Positions 7,286-16,088 of a stretch of DNA of 64,000 nucleotides are shown here, piece after piece (positions within the stretch are counted from its first letter, which is position 1; every line of letters starts with the position of its first letter). This DNA comes from Flavobacteriales bacterium (lineage in GTDB: Bacteria > Bacteroidota > Bacteroidia > Flavobacteriales > Schleiferiaceae), in the NCBI GenBank assembly GCA_017795025.1, contig CP051243.1, forward strand, positions 1,178,001 to 1,242,000. Direction: 5' to 3'. The position numbers and the translations under genes are program-made. The notes beneath the pieces are model-generated. The model searched no databases, was not told where the DNA came from, and was given only the letters and a program-made list of their open reading frames with translations.

Positions 7286-8566
7286 TTATTCGAATTCTTG
7301 TAAAGTCCTTTGAATAATAGCCACACAATCCAATAGTTGCTCCTCGGTCATGACCAAGGGAGGCGCAAAGCGAATGATATTACCGTGGGTAGGCTTGGCT
7401 AATAAACCATGATCGCGCAAGCGCAAGCAAATATTCCAAGCGGTATCGCTTTCCGGCGAATCATTGATTACAATCGCATTGAGTAAACCTCGACCTCGTA
7501 CCAAGCTTACTACCTTACTGCGATCGATATATTCGTTCATTTTCTCGCGGAAAAGCTCTCCTAAACGACGCGCATTTTGGGCGAGTTTTTCATCGCGAAC
7601 CACTTCCAAAGCGCTCATAGCCACCGCTACCCCAAGTGGATTACCACCAAAGGTAGAACCATGGGTGCCTGGCTTTATCACGTGCATAACCTCATCATCC
7701 GCTAAAACGGCGGATACTGGATAGGCGCCACCACTAAGGGCTTTCCCTAAAATCAAAATATCGGGACGTACATAAGTGTCGGCCTGACGTTCACAATTCC
7801 CTTCGCAAGAGCAATTACCGCATACGGCCAATAGGGAACCGGTACGGGCAATTCCGGTTTGAATTTCATCGGCAATGAAGAGCACATCCTTGGCCTTACA
7901 TAAATCGCGTACGCGACGTAAATAATCCGCATCAGGAGTTACTACTCCCGCTTCCCCCTGAATAGGCTCAACTAAGAAACCCGCTACATGATCATCTTCC
8001 AGGGCGGCTTCTAAAGCTGCAATATCGTTGTAAGGAATACGCTCGAAACCGGGGGTATAAGGTCCAAATCCAGATCGTGCTTCCTCATCATTAGAGAAGG
8101 ATATAATCGTGGTGGTACGTCCGTGAAAATTATTTTCGGCTACTACAATCTTGGTACGTTCCTGTGGGTAACCCTTGGCTTCTTGAGCCCACTTTCGACA
8201 AATCTTGATGGCGGTTTCAACCGCTTCGGCCCCAGTGTTCATAGGCAGCACCTTATCAAAACCGAAGTACTCGGTAATGTACTGATCGTAAAGGCCTAAA
8301 TTGGAATTATAGAAAGCCCTACTAGTAAGGGTTATCTTTTCCGCTTGTTCTTGTAAGCTCTTTACAATTCGTGGGTGACAATGCCCTTGGTTTACGGCCG
8401 AATAGGCAGAAAGGAAATCGTAATAACGCTTGCCTTCCACATCCCAAACGTAAACCCCTTCTCCTCTATCCAAAACTACGGGTAGTGGATGGTAATTGTG
8501 GGCTCCGTGTTTATTCTCTAGGTCCATGAGCTCCCTAGAGCTTAAAATTTGAGTGCTTTCGGTCAT
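7286..8566 (-). CDS. rocD: Ornithine--oxo-acid aminotransferase
   Basis: 426 residues. PLP-dependent enzyme converting ornithine and 2-oxoglutarate into glutamate semialdehyde and glutamate, linking arginine and proline metabolism in the cytoplasm. Class-III aminotransferase features: [11 protein letters not shown] cofactor loop, [23 protein letters not shown], and the Schiff-base lysine K275 in ILGKALSGG. Compared with well-known ornithine aminotransferases it has a short cysteine-rich insertion at residues 249-258 (CxxCxCxxxC) just before the PLP lysine segment. Transcribed alone, with terminator-like hairpins downstream. Confidence 0.93.
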   Translation of the reverse strand: MTESTQILSSRELMDLENKHGAHNYHPLPVVLDRGEGVYVWDVEGKRYYDFLSAYSAVNQGHCHPRIVKSLQEQAEKITLTSRAFYNSNLGLYDQYITEYFGFDKVLPMNTGAEAVETAIKICRKWAQEAKGYPQERTKIVVAENNFHGRTTTIISFSNDEEARSGFGPYTPGFERIPYNDIAALEAALEDDHVAGFLVEPIQGEAGVVTPDADYLRRVRDLCKAKDVLFIADEIQTGIARTGSLLAVCGNCSCEGNCERQADTYVRPDILILGKALSGGAYPVSAVLADDEVMHVIKPGTHGSTFGGNPLGVAVAMSALEVVRDEKLAQNARRLGELFREKMNEYIDRSKVVSLVRGRGLLNAIVINDSPESDTAWNICLRLRDHGLLAKPTHGNIIRFAPPLVMTEEQLLDCVAIIQRTLQEFE

Positions 8567-8615
8567 CTTATCTTTAGGATTTTAAATTTCGTCTGTGCAA
8601 GGCCTGCAAAATAGG

Positions 8616-8623
8616 TATTTTTG
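8616..8623 (+). promoter_or_regulatory. -7 promoter box for the RNA methyltransferase gene
   Basis: TATTTTTG matches the Bacteroidota sigma-factor -7 consensus TAnnTTTG and sits 8 bases before the ATG at 8632, implying a very short or absent leader. No convincing -33 TTG at the usual spacing was found. It also argues against the GTG at 8623 being the start. Confidence 0.45.
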
Positions 8624-8631
8624 TGCGCTCT

Positions 8632-10080
8632 ATGGCAGGAAAAAAGTTATATCATCGCGGGCAAATTGTTAGTCTAAAGATTGACGATATGGCCTTTGAG
8701 GGCAAGGGAATTGCCCGAATTGAAACAGAATCAGGGAAGTATGTGGTTTTTGTTCCCAATACCATTCCCGGTCAAGAAGTACTTTGCCGCATGGTGAAGG
8801 TTAAAAACTCTTATGCGGAGGCTAAGCTTATTCGAGTGGAGCAAGCTTCTTCGCTAGAAGAACCCAAAGACTACGCCCCCATTCCAGGGGCACCCTACAT
8901 AAGCTTGCCCCTCGCCAAGCAAAAAGAATACAAAGAGAAAACCACCTTGGAACTCTTTCGCCGTATTGGGAAAATCGAAGATGTCGAAAACCGTTTCGAT
9001 GAGTATATCGAATCGCCCCGCATTTGGAACTACCGCAATAAAATGGAGTACTCCTTTGGTTCGGTAGTCGCCCCTCCCAATGGCGATAAATTTATAGATG
9101 GCTTTGCGCTTGGGTTTAAAAAACGTGGACAATGGCTGGCAGTAGAGGCCTTAAGTGGCGACTCTGGAATGTTTGACGCCCAATTCGAAGCCTTCCTACC
9201 GCGCTTATCAGCTTGGTTTGAAGAAAAGGGTCACACCGCCTGGCATGGTAAGAAACACAGTGGTTTTTGCCGCATGCTGGCCGTGCGAAAGTCATTTGCT
9301 CATGATTTGCTCTTGGTGAACTTTGTAAGTAGTAGCTCCGAACTCGACCGCTTCGACCGTGAGGCTTTTACCCAGTTATTTGAAGCCGAGTTTAAGGAGC
9401 GTTTAGGAGGCCTGATACATACCGTTAACGACGATGTAGGCGACCGTCCCAATGCCGCCGATGGAGAGCGCTTTGTTTTAAGCGGGAAGGAAGCAGTGGA
9501 AGAATACATCCATGGCTTGCGCTTCGAAATGAGTATTGAAAGCTTCTTCCAAACCAATCCCGCCTCAGCCGAAAGGCTTTACCAAAAGGCCTTAGACTAC
9601 GTGAAAGAAGCTAATCCGGAAACCAAGCCTGTGATTCTCGACCTCTTCGCCGGCACAGGAACCATTACCCAGCTCCTTGCTCAAGCGGCCCCTAAAGCGG
9701 AAGTTATTGGAGTCGAAATTGTTCCCGAAGCGGTAGCTGATGCTAAGCGATCGGCCCAAAATAATGGGCTTGACCAAATTCAGTTTTTTGCGGCAGATGT
9801 AGGGAAGTTCCTCTATGAGCATCCGCAGTATCAAAACCGCATTCACACCCTAACTTTAGATCCACCGCGAGCGGGAATTGCCCCTAAAACCTTACGAAAG
9901 GTGATTCGACTGGGCGCCGACAGAATAGTATACATCAGTTGTAATCCCGCTACGCAAGCTCGCGATATGGCTAGCCTGGAGGAGTTTGGATATCAATTGA
10001 AAAAGTTCTCCTTAGTGGATCAATTTCCCCATACGGCCCATATCGAAAGTGTGGCCCTATTCGAGAAAGTTAATCGTTAA
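8632..10080 (+). CDS. rlmD: RNA m5U methyltransferase, RlmD/TrmA type, lacking the iron-sulfur cysteines
   Basis: 482 residues from ATG 8632; a GTG nine bases upstream overlaps the promoter box. SAM-dependent methylation of a uridine, probably in 23S rRNA. N-terminal TRAM-like RNA-binding domain (residues 1-60, with MAFEGKGIARI), then the methyltransferase: SAM motif DLFAGTGTITQLL, DPPRAGI, and the catalytic cysteine in YISCNPATQ. The stretch where family members usually have the 4Fe-4S ligands (C-x5-C-x2-C) reads APIPGAPYISLPLAKQ with no cysteine, so no cluster can form there. Exact target uridine is not determinable. The stop overlaps the convergent DUF6095 gene by 11 bases. Confidence 0.85.
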   Translation: MAGKKLYHRGQIVSLKIDDMAFEGKGIARIETESGKYVVFVPNTIPGQEVLCRMVKVKNSYAEAKLIRVEQASSLEEPKDYAPIPGAPYISLPLAKQKEYKEKTTLELFRRIGKIEDVENRFDEYIESPRIWNYRNKMEYSFGSVVAPPNGDKFIDGFALGFKKRGQWLAVEALSGDSGMFDAQFEAFLPRLSAWFEEKGHTAWHGKKHSGFCRMLAVRKSFAHDLLLVNFVSSSSELDRFDREAFTQLFEAEFKERLGGLIHTVNDDVGDRPNAADGERFVLSGKEAVEEYIHGLRFEMSIESFFQTNPASAERLYQKALDYVKEANPETKPVILDLFAGTGTITQLLAQAAPKAEVIGVEIVPEAVADAKRSAQNNGLDQIQFFAADVGKFLYEHPQYQNRIHTLTLDPPRAGIAPKTLRKVIRLGADRIVYISCNPATQARDMASLEEFGYQLKKFSLVDQFPHTAHIESVALFEKVNR

Positions 10081-10291
10081 AGAAGCCTTTGAGGATGGTG
10101 CGCAGGCCTTTAACGGCAAAAAACACCGCTACCAGCATCAATAAAATACTTACGCCCATCCAAATATAGTTGCCTTGGCGGGCGGCGGGAAGACCCAGAG
10201 CTACGTAAAGTGCGGGGCCACTAAATATCAAAGGAAGCGCAATGGCCATAAAACGAATGCCATGCATAATTTTGTCGCGATCTGCTGCCAT
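10070..10291 (-). CDS. DUF6095 family small membrane protein
   Basis: 73 residues with two hydrophobic segments (about 13-32, FMAIALPLIFSGPALYVALG, and about 42-62, YIWMGVSILLMLVAVFFAV) and a lysine/arginine-rich linker and tail. The pattern matches the short flavobacterial DUF6095 membrane proteins; the function is unknown. It lies convergent to, and overlaps the 3' end of, the RNA methyltransferase gene by 11 bases. Confidence 0.65.
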   Translation of the reverse strand: MAADRDKIMHGIRFMAIALPLIFSGPALYVALGLPAARQGNYIWMGVSILLMLVAVFFAVKGLRTILKGFFND

Positions 10292-10354
10292 ACCGCAATT
10301 TAGGAATTATCCTCTGGTCTGGCCGGCAATGTGTAATTTGGAAAAAATTTAAAT

Positions 10355-11113
10355 GTGAAGGTCCTAGGAATCATTCCCGCCCGTTACCAAAGTTCCCGTT
10401 TACCGGGCAAGCCCTTGGCTGAGATTCATGGCAAATCCATGATACAGAGGGTATATGAAAAGGCGTCTCAAGCCATAGCACAAGTGGTGGTGGCTACGGA
10501 TGATGAGCGGATTGCCACCGAGGTGAAGTCTTTTGGTGGAGCGGTGGTGCTCACCTCCGACCAGCACCGCAGTGGTACCGACCGTTGTTTGGAGGCCTAC
10601 CAAAAATGGTCGGCCGAAAATGGTAGCTGCGACGTTATTGTAAACATTCAAGGGGATGAACCGCTGCTCGAGCCGGCGGAGCTTGATTTACTTACTAGCC
10701 TATTTGAAGACCCCGATTGCCAGGTAGGTAGCTTGGTGAAAGCCATTAAAACCCAAGCGGAACTGGATAATCGCAGTGGTTGTTTTGTTACCATCAATGA
10801 TCACGATGAAGCCTTGTATTTCTCTCGGCAGTTAATTCCCTTTCTGCGGGATCTCCCCTATTCGGAATGGCTCAAGCATCATACCTTTTATAAACATATC
10901 GGACTCTACGCCTACCGGCCGCAAGCCCTCTCGAAATTTGCTGCTTTGGAAGTCAGTAGCCTCGAAAAAGCAGAGGCCCTTGAGCAAAACCGTTGGTTAC
11001 AAAATGGCGGTAAGATTAAGCTCAATTACAGTACCGCCAAAGACAGTTTATCGGTAGATACTCCGGAGGATTTAGAACAAGTACGAAAGATTATTGCTGA
11101 AATTGAAGGCTAG
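10355..11113 (+). CDS. kdsB: 3-deoxy-manno-octulosonate cytidylyltransferase
   Basis: 252 residues, GTG start. Activates Kdo with CTP to CMP-Kdo for lipopolysaccharide inner-core synthesis. The nucleotidyltransferase signature IIPARYQSSRLPGKPL opens the protein; VVATDD, TSDQHRSGTDR, NIQGDEPL and the C-terminal VDTPEDLEQVR block are characteristic of KdsB. The 3' end overlaps the next gene by about 20 bases, so the two are coupled. Confidence 0.95.
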   Translation: MKVLGIIPARYQSSRLPGKPLAEIHGKSMIQRVYEKASQAIAQVVVATDDERIATEVKSFGGAVVLTSDQHRSGTDRCLEAYQKWSAENGSCDVIVNIQGDEPLLEPAELDLLTSLFEDPDCQVGSLVKAIKTQAELDNRSGCFVTINDHDEALYFSRQLIPFLRDLPYSEWLKHHTFYKHIGLYAYRPQALSKFAALEVSSLEKAEALEQNRWLQNGGKIKLNYSTAKDSLSVDTPEDLEQVRKIIAEIEG

Positions 11114-11858
11114 GGAACTGCAGGAATTTTTAGATGCCAAGGCCGAGCAGTACGAGACCTCTGCCTTTTTAGATGATGATCCGATTCAGATTCCACACCG
11201 GTTTAGCCTTCCGCAGGATCAAGAGGTTATCGGTTTACTGAGCGCTACCATCGCTTGGGGAAATCGGAAGAGCATTATTCGCAGCGCCCTTAGGATTTGT
11301 GCATTGATGGACGAGGCGCCCTATCAGTTTGTGATGGAGCACCAAAAAACAGACTTAAAGCGAATGGAGGGTTTTGTGCATCGTACTTTTCAAGCCGATG
11401 ACCTCCGTTTTTTTATTCAGGGCCTACGGCAGCTCTATTTAAATGCTCCTACTTTAGAAACCGCCTTTTACCATCCCGAAGGAATGGCAGCTGGAATTGA
11501 AAAATTCCGAAGGGAGATGTTTAAGACCCCGCACGCCCAACGCAGTGAGAAACACATTTCCAGCCCAGCTAAAAACTCAGCCGCCAAGCGCCTTAATATG
11601 TACTTACGATGGATGGTGCGGTCCAATCAAAAAGGAGTTGACTTTGGGCTGTGGCAACAAATAAAACCGGCCGACCTATACTGTCCTTTAGATGTGCATA
11701 GTGGCCGTGCGGCGCGAAAACTTGGCTTGCTAAAGCGGAAGGCCAATGACTGGAAAGCGGCCGAGGAGTTACGGCAGTCTTTAGTAAAATTGGATCCTCA
11801 GGATCCGGTGAAATACGATTTCGCCTTATTTGGACTGGGGGTTTTCGAAAAGTTCTAA
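11094..11858 (+). CDS. TIGR02757 (DUF2400) family protein
   Basis: 254 residues if translation begins at TTG 11094; a second TTG at 11103 is possible, and no ATG precedes the conserved region. The family is common in Bacteroidota and of unknown function; recognisable blocks are DPIQIPHRFS, SATIAWGNRKSI, KRLNMYLRWMVR and the closing PVKYDFALFGLGV. Positively charged central part and the RLNMYLRWMVR motif recall helix-hairpin-helix DNA glycosylase relatives, which is a weak inference. Overlaps kdsB at its start and the convergent oxidoreductase gene by 4 bases at its end. Confidence 0.8.
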   Translation: MLKLKARELQEFLDAKAEQYETSAFLDDDPIQIPHRFSLPQDQEVIGLLSATIAWGNRKSIIRSALRICALMDEAPYQFVMEHQKTDLKRMEGFVHRTFQADDLRFFIQGLRQLYLNAPTLETAFYHPEGMAAGIEKFRREMFKTPHAQRSEKHISSPAKNSAAKRLNMYLRWMVRSNQKGVDFGLWQQIKPADLYCPLDVHSGRAARKLGLLKRKANDWKAAEELRQSLVKLDPQDPVKYDFALFGLGVFEKF

Positions 11859-12499
11859 TCTGCCGCTATTTCGGGAATATCTTCCGAGTAAATAATCTCG
11901 GGCGCTTTATCCGCTAAACTAAGACGAAACATAGCTTTAGCGATATCCTCCGCTTCCACCCCTTTATACCTTTTAGGGATAAGCGGCTTAAAGATTTTGA
12001 AGAGCACTTTCCCTAGGGATTCTAAAAAGCGTTGCTCTTCACGCGGACCTAAAATCATAGAGGGTCGAAGGATAACAGATTCTAAACCACTCGCCAAAAC
12101 CGCCTCTTCCATTCGACCCTTGGTTCGTAGGTAAAAGTTAGAGGCTCCAGCATCTGCTCCCAAGGAAGAAATAACCAAGACGCGCTTAAAACCTTTTTCC
12201 TTAGCCCATTCTGCCGCCTGCTTGGGAATGCCATAATCAATGCTGCGGTACAGGTCCCGATTGGGCGTTTTCTTTTGGGTGGTCCCGATGCATATAAAAA
12301 GGAGATCCGCTTTCTGCTTAATTTCCCAGAAAGAATCGGTCAATAAGTCGCCTAAATGTTCTTCTAATTTGGGACTATCCAGATTTAAACTCCTGCGGGC
12401 AAAGGAATGCACTTTTTCAATTTCCTCCGATGCCAAGAGCTCCTTCATTAAAAAAGAGCCCACTAAGCCACTACCACCTAAGACTACCGCCTTTTTCAT
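11855..12499 (-). CDS. NAD(P)-binding Rossmann protein, HTATIP2/NmrA-like
   Basis: 214 residues. The opening VVLGGSGLVGSFL is a dinucleotide-binding glycine motif of atypical short-chain dehydrogenases; IGTT and ISSLGAD follow strands 4 and 5, and NFYLRTKGRMEEAV supplies the Y-x3-K pair. The LRPSMILGPREE block is typical of HTATIP2-like proteins. Substrate unknown. The start codon overlaps the stop of the upstream secreted-protein gene (TAATG), so the two are coupled with the rhomboid gene in one minus-strand operon. Confidence 0.8.
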   Translation of the reverse strand: MKKAVVLGGSGLVGSFLMKELLASEEIEKVHSFARRSLNLDSPKLEEHLGDLLTDSFWEIKQKADLLFICIGTTQKKTPNRDLYRSIDYGIPKQAAEWAKEKGFKRVLVISSLGADAGASNFYLRTKGRMEEAVLASGLESVILRPSMILGPREEQRFLESLGKVLFKIFKPLIPKRYKGVEAEDIAKAMFRLSLADKAPEIIYSEDIPEIAAD

Positions 12500-13005
12500 T
12501 AATCTAATGTATTTATATCGATGATTCGGAATTTATAACCATCCTCCATCCTTCGCACTTTATAGCGGAAAATATGCAGTACGGCTCCCGTAACAAACAA
12601 TCCGCTCCCTAAAACTATTTGCCCTTCGGTTAAAATCGGGCGATCATCATTAATTACAGCATTAGTAGCAAATATTCCCGTAAAGAAAACGGAAGCCGCC
12701 ATGGAGGCCTGACTTAAAAAGGGAATAACACCCCGAGCGTAACGAACGGCCTTAATTTGTTCAAAGGTATAGTAACGGGTGTTTACCCGGATTCCAGTAC
12801 TATCACCTCCATTAAAATATCCCTCCTCCCAATGTTCTTCTTCGCCATCACTTAATAAGATGGCTATTTGCTCTTCTTGCTTCCACCTACGGTCGGGTAC
12901 GCCTCCCACCTCTTCTAAATACAAATAGGCTTGCGCCTGAAGGTTTCCAGCTAAGAACAGGGATAATCCAAGGAGACTAAACTTTAGAATCAGGCTTGTT
13001 TTCAT
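12499..13005 (-). CDS. Exported hypothetical protein with membrane segments
   Basis: 168 residues from ATG at 13003-13005, where a signal peptide begins (MKTSLILKFSLLGLSLFLAG, cleavage near LQAQ/A); the longer open frame to 13089 lies inside the rhomboid gene. The mature part has a beta-rich stretch (about 25-85) and two hydrophobic helices (FLSQASMAASVFFTGIF and IVLGSGLFVTGAVLHIF). No family recognised. It overlaps the 3' end of the rhomboid gene by 29 bases and shares a base with the start of the oxidoreductase gene. Confidence 0.65.
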   Translation of the reverse strand: MKTSLILKFSLLGLSLFLAGNLQAQAYLYLEEVGGVPDRRWKQEEQIAILLSDGEEEHWEEGYFNGGDSTGIRVNTRYYTFEQIKAVRYARGVIPFLSQASMAASVFFTGIFATNAVINDDRPILTEGQIVLGSGLFVTGAVLHIFRYKVRRMEDGYKFRIIDINTLD

Positions 13006-13723
13006 CTTTCGACTTATAATAATAGTGGATCTGAAGGTCGGAATTATTATCGGTATTCTGTTTCCAATAATCGGGACCATAACGTTCAATTTCTTGGCTC
13101 AGGTCATCATCAATATCTTCATAACTAAAGGGCTTGGGGAAGTTCCTTGGTGGTGAGTTACGGAAATAAACCGCTAGCAAAACCCCAATTACCGCTCCCG
13201 AAATATGCGCTTCGTAGCTTACCCGTGGGTCGGCCGGTACCATACCCCAAATAAAGCTGCCGTAGAGAAAAACAACCAGCATGCTCAGCGCCAATAAATT
13301 AGGATGAGCGCGTAATAAACCCGAAATAAATATAAAAGCGGCTAAGGCATAAATTAAACCCGATGCGCCAATGTGATAACTCTCGCGCGCCCAAATCCAT
13401 ACCCCTAAGCCCGAGAGCAACCAGGCAATTAAAATAACGGGTAGCGCTTTTCGCGGATAGAAAAACATTAAGCCTGCACTTAAAGCGAAAAGCGAAATCG
13501 AATTATTCCGCAAGTGTTCCCAATCACCATGAATTAATGGGGAGGTAATAATGCCGAGCAAACCCGACTCCTTTTGTGGAAACACCCCAAATTCATACAA
13601 GTGTAAACCCAGGTTTCTATCCACTACAAAGATGACGAGCAGCAACATCACCATGCTCAAAGGCAAAAGGATATAGGCCTTGGAGAATAGGGTGTAAAAC
13701 CAATTAGCGGACTGTTTTTGCAT
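12977..13723 (-). CDS. Rhomboid family intramembrane serine protease
   Basis: 248 residues with six or more hydrophobic helices. The catalytic dyad is visible: Ser121 in the GASG motif (HIGASGLIYAL) and His173 in YEAHISGAVIG; H65 and NN around residues 73-74 on loop/TM2 fit the family pattern HGDWEHLRNN. It would cleave membrane-protein substrates within the bilayer. A hydrophilic acidic tail of about 55 residues follows the last helix. First gene of a three-gene minus-strand operon with overlapping ends. Substrate unknown. Confidence 0.92.
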   Translation of the reverse strand: MQKQSANWFYTLFSKAYILLPLSMVMLLLVIFVVDRNLGLHLYEFGVFPQKESGLLGIITSPLIHGDWEHLRNNSISLFALSAGLMFFYPRKALPVILIAWLLSGLGVWIWARESYHIGASGLIYALAAFIFISGLLRAHPNLLALSMLVVFLYGSFIWGMVPADPRVSYEAHISGAVIGVLLAVYFRNSPPRNFPKPFSYEDIDDDLSQEIERYGPDYWKQNTDNNSDLQIHYYYKSKDENKPDSKV

Positions 13724-13826
13724 GATTCAATTTAAGCAAAAAGGATTCCAGCAGCGGCTAAGCGCCTATGTGACATTAGAATGGCAACATTGGCAGTTTA
13801 AATCCAAGGTAGACGACAGAAATAAA

Positions 13827-13834
13827 TACTTTTG
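13827..13834 (+). promoter_or_regulatory. -7 promoter box for rarA
   Basis: TACTTTTG is an exact match to TAnnTTTG, 20 bases before the ATG at 13855, giving a leader of about a dozen bases. A -33 TTG at correct spacing is not obvious. Confidence 0.5.
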
Positions 13835-13854
13835 AAGGACTGAATGTCCCATTG

Positions 13855-15132
13855 ATGAACCTACCTCTCGCCGAACGTTTACGTCCCAAAAATTTTGATG
13901 AAGTTATTGGTCAAGATGAACTTCTTGGACCTCAAGGACAGTTGCGGGTTTTAATTGAACGCGACCTGGTACCTTCCCTCATCTTTTGGGGTCCGCCCGG
14001 CGTTGGGAAAACCACCTTAGCCCAATTAATAGCAGAGAAGTCGGGTCGTAAGTTTTTTACCCTTTCGGCCATTAACAGTGGAGTGAAGGATGTTCGAGAA
14101 GTAGTGCAAAAGGCTCAAGGGCAAGGTTTGTTCGCTTCGGGTAAATCGCCCATTTTGTTTATTGATGAAATTCATCGCTTTAGCAAATCCCAGCAAGATT
14201 CGCTCTTACATGCGGTGGAAAAGGGTATTGTAACCTTGATTGGAGCAACTACCGAAAACCCGAGCTTTGAGGTTATTCCCGCCCTGCGATCCCGCTGCCA
14301 GATATACGTCTTAAAGGGCCTCGATAAAGGGCAGTTACGCTCCCTCTTGGACCGAGCATTGCAAGAAGACGCTTGGCTAAAAGAGCTTAAGATCAACTTG
14401 GCCGAAGATGAAGCTTTGATGCGCTACAGTGGTGGCGATGCCCGAAAGATGCTCAATAATCTAGAGCTCGTAGCCGGTCAACTCGGCAGCGACGCTAAGA
14501 TTAATAATGAAGCGGTAAGCCGAATTTTGAAAAGTCATAATGTGGGTTATGATAAAGACGGGGAACAGCATTATGATATAATTTCCGCCTTTATTAAATC
14601 GGTGCGAGGCAGTGATCCCAATGCAGCGGTATATTGGCTGGCCCGCATGATTGAAGGTGGTGAAGAAGCGCGTTTTATTGCTCGCCGACTGATCATCCTC
14701 GCGGCAGAAGATATTGGTCTGGCCAACCCCAATGCACTGCTTATTGCTAATGCCTGTTTTGAAGCGGTCCATAAAATTGGTTGGCCCGAAGGTCGGATCC
14801 CTCTGGCTGAATGTACCATCTACTTGGCGAATTCACCGAAGAGCAATTCGGCCTATATGGCCATTAATCGCGCCCAAGCGCAAGTAAAAGAAGAAGGCAA
14901 TTTGAGTGTACCCTTGCATTTAAGGAATGCTCCTACCCAGTTAATGAAGGATCTTGACTATGGAGCTGACTACAAGTACAGCCATGATTATCCCGGAAAC
15001 TTTGTAAACCAAGAATACCTTCCCGATGCCCTTCAGGGTACGGTCTTTTATGAGCCTACCGACAATCCGGCCGAAAAAAAAGCCAGCGACATTTTACAAC
15101 ATCGCTGGCCTAAATATTATCCTAAAAAGTAG
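13855..15132 (+). CDS. rarA: Replication-associated recombination protein A (RarA/MgsA AAA+ ATPase)
   Basis: 425 residues from ATG 13855 (a TTG one codon earlier is less likely). Cytoplasmic AAA+ ATPase related to clamp loaders and eukaryotic WRNIP1 that acts at stalled replication forks. Walker A GPPGVGKTT, Walker B LFIDEIHRFSKSQQD, sensor-1 GATTENPSFE and arginine-finger region ALRSRCQ are intact; the C-terminal tetramerisation part contains AAEDIGLANP and LRNAPTQLMK, typical of the family. The gene ends 3 bases from the stop of the convergent lipoprotein gene. Confidence 0.95.
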   Translation: MNLPLAERLRPKNFDEVIGQDELLGPQGQLRVLIERDLVPSLIFWGPPGVGKTTLAQLIAEKSGRKFFTLSAINSGVKDVREVVQKAQGQGLFASGKSPILFIDEIHRFSKSQQDSLLHAVEKGIVTLIGATTENPSFEVIPALRSRCQIYVLKGLDKGQLRSLLDRALQEDAWLKELKINLAEDEALMRYSGGDARKMLNNLELVAGQLGSDAKINNEAVSRILKSHNVGYDKDGEQHYDIISAFIKSVRGSDPNAAVYWLARMIEGGEEARFIARRLIILAAEDIGLANPNALLIANACFEAVHKIGWPEGRIPLAECTIYLANSPKSNSAYMAINRAQAQVKEEGNLSVPLHLRNAPTQLMKDLDYGADYKYSHDYPGNFVNQEYLPDALQGTVFYEPTDNPAEKKASDILQHRWPKYYPKK

Positions 15133-15135
15133 GTT

Positions 15136-16071
15136 TTAGAAACCGTTAAACTGACGGGTAGTATTCACCTTGGCTTGAGTATCGGTGTTTTCGAGGTCGA
15201 TTTCGAAGAAGTTATCACAGCCATCGCTATTTGCACCATCACCGGCAATAAAGTCAATCAAAGCCTTGTTAAAGGTTAATGGATTAGGATCGATGGTGGT
15301 TGAAATCATCAACTCAATTTCACCTTGTAGCAAACGGTACTGACAAGAATTGTCTAATCGCAATGGACTTACAAGGTTGATATTTAAACTATAATCACCT
15401 TCATCATCCGTGTAGGTGGCAACAATGTCGTTAGCATTAGGATCATTGTCATCAGCACCTCCGGCCAAGTCATAAACATCATCGGTAAAATCTCCAGGGG
15501 TAGCCGAACCATTAACCCAAGTAATTAATTTCGAGGAGTTATTAATGGTAAGGGTCACCGGATCTTCGTTATCAGAAGGATTATCCTGAACAGAGAAATT
15601 GGTGATATCTAAAGAGTATTCATTGTTACCCTTGTTTTCTGCCAGGAACCCACCGCTTAAAGGTTGGTCATTCTCCGTATAGTTTACCAAAGCCACATTG
15701 GCCGTAGTTCCAGGAACTAAATAATCGCTACCATTGGCCATAGTAACTTCTAGGGCACCCGCAATGGTTTTACCGCGAGTTTGCGTTCCGATACCGTAAT
15801 CTAAGATGTATTTATTGGGATCGTTAGGGTCGCGGTCAAAAGTAGCGCCATCAATAGTAATTGGCGTAGAAGGGCTCGCTGCGAAATCAAAGGTTTGCAG
15901 GGCTTCATCTACATTTTTGTACATCTGACTCACCGTACTCTCGGCGTTAACGTACATCTCGCCCATGGCGGCTTCCACCTCACCGGTGCTTCCTAAACCG
16001 TCCTCTTCACAGGCGGTAAAAGCCAATGCTGCAACGGCAAGACTCATTAATTTGTAATTCAACTTTCTCAT
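15136..16071 (-). CDS. Lipoprotein, function unknown
   Basis: 311 residues with a lipobox (LAVAALAFTAC, Cys 21) followed by an acidic EEDG stretch. The mature protein is rich in Asp, Asn and Thr and in beta-type segments, without a recognised domain; the Asp/Asn-rich part near residues 200-225 could bind calcium. It is the last gene of an operon with the DUF5723 barrel and a second lipoprotein, 17 bases after the barrel gene, suggesting a surface or periplasmic partner of the barrel. Confidence 0.7.
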   Translation of the reverse strand: MRKLNYKLMSLAVAALAFTACEEDGLGSTGEVEAAMGEMYVNAESTVSQMYKNVDEALQTFDFAASPSTPITIDGATFDRDPNDPNKYILDYGIGTQTRGKTIAGALEVTMANGSDYLVPGTTANVALVNYTENDQPLSGGFLAENKGNNEYSLDITNFSVQDNPSDNEDPVTLTINNSSKLITWVNGSATPGDFTDDVYDLAGGADDNDPNANDIVATYTDDEGDYSLNINLVSPLRLDNSCQYRLLQGEIELMISTTIDPNPLTFNKALIDFIAGDGANSDGCDNFFEIDLENTDTQAKVNTTRQFNGF

Positions 16072-16088
16072 TTGGGATGGGATTTAGA

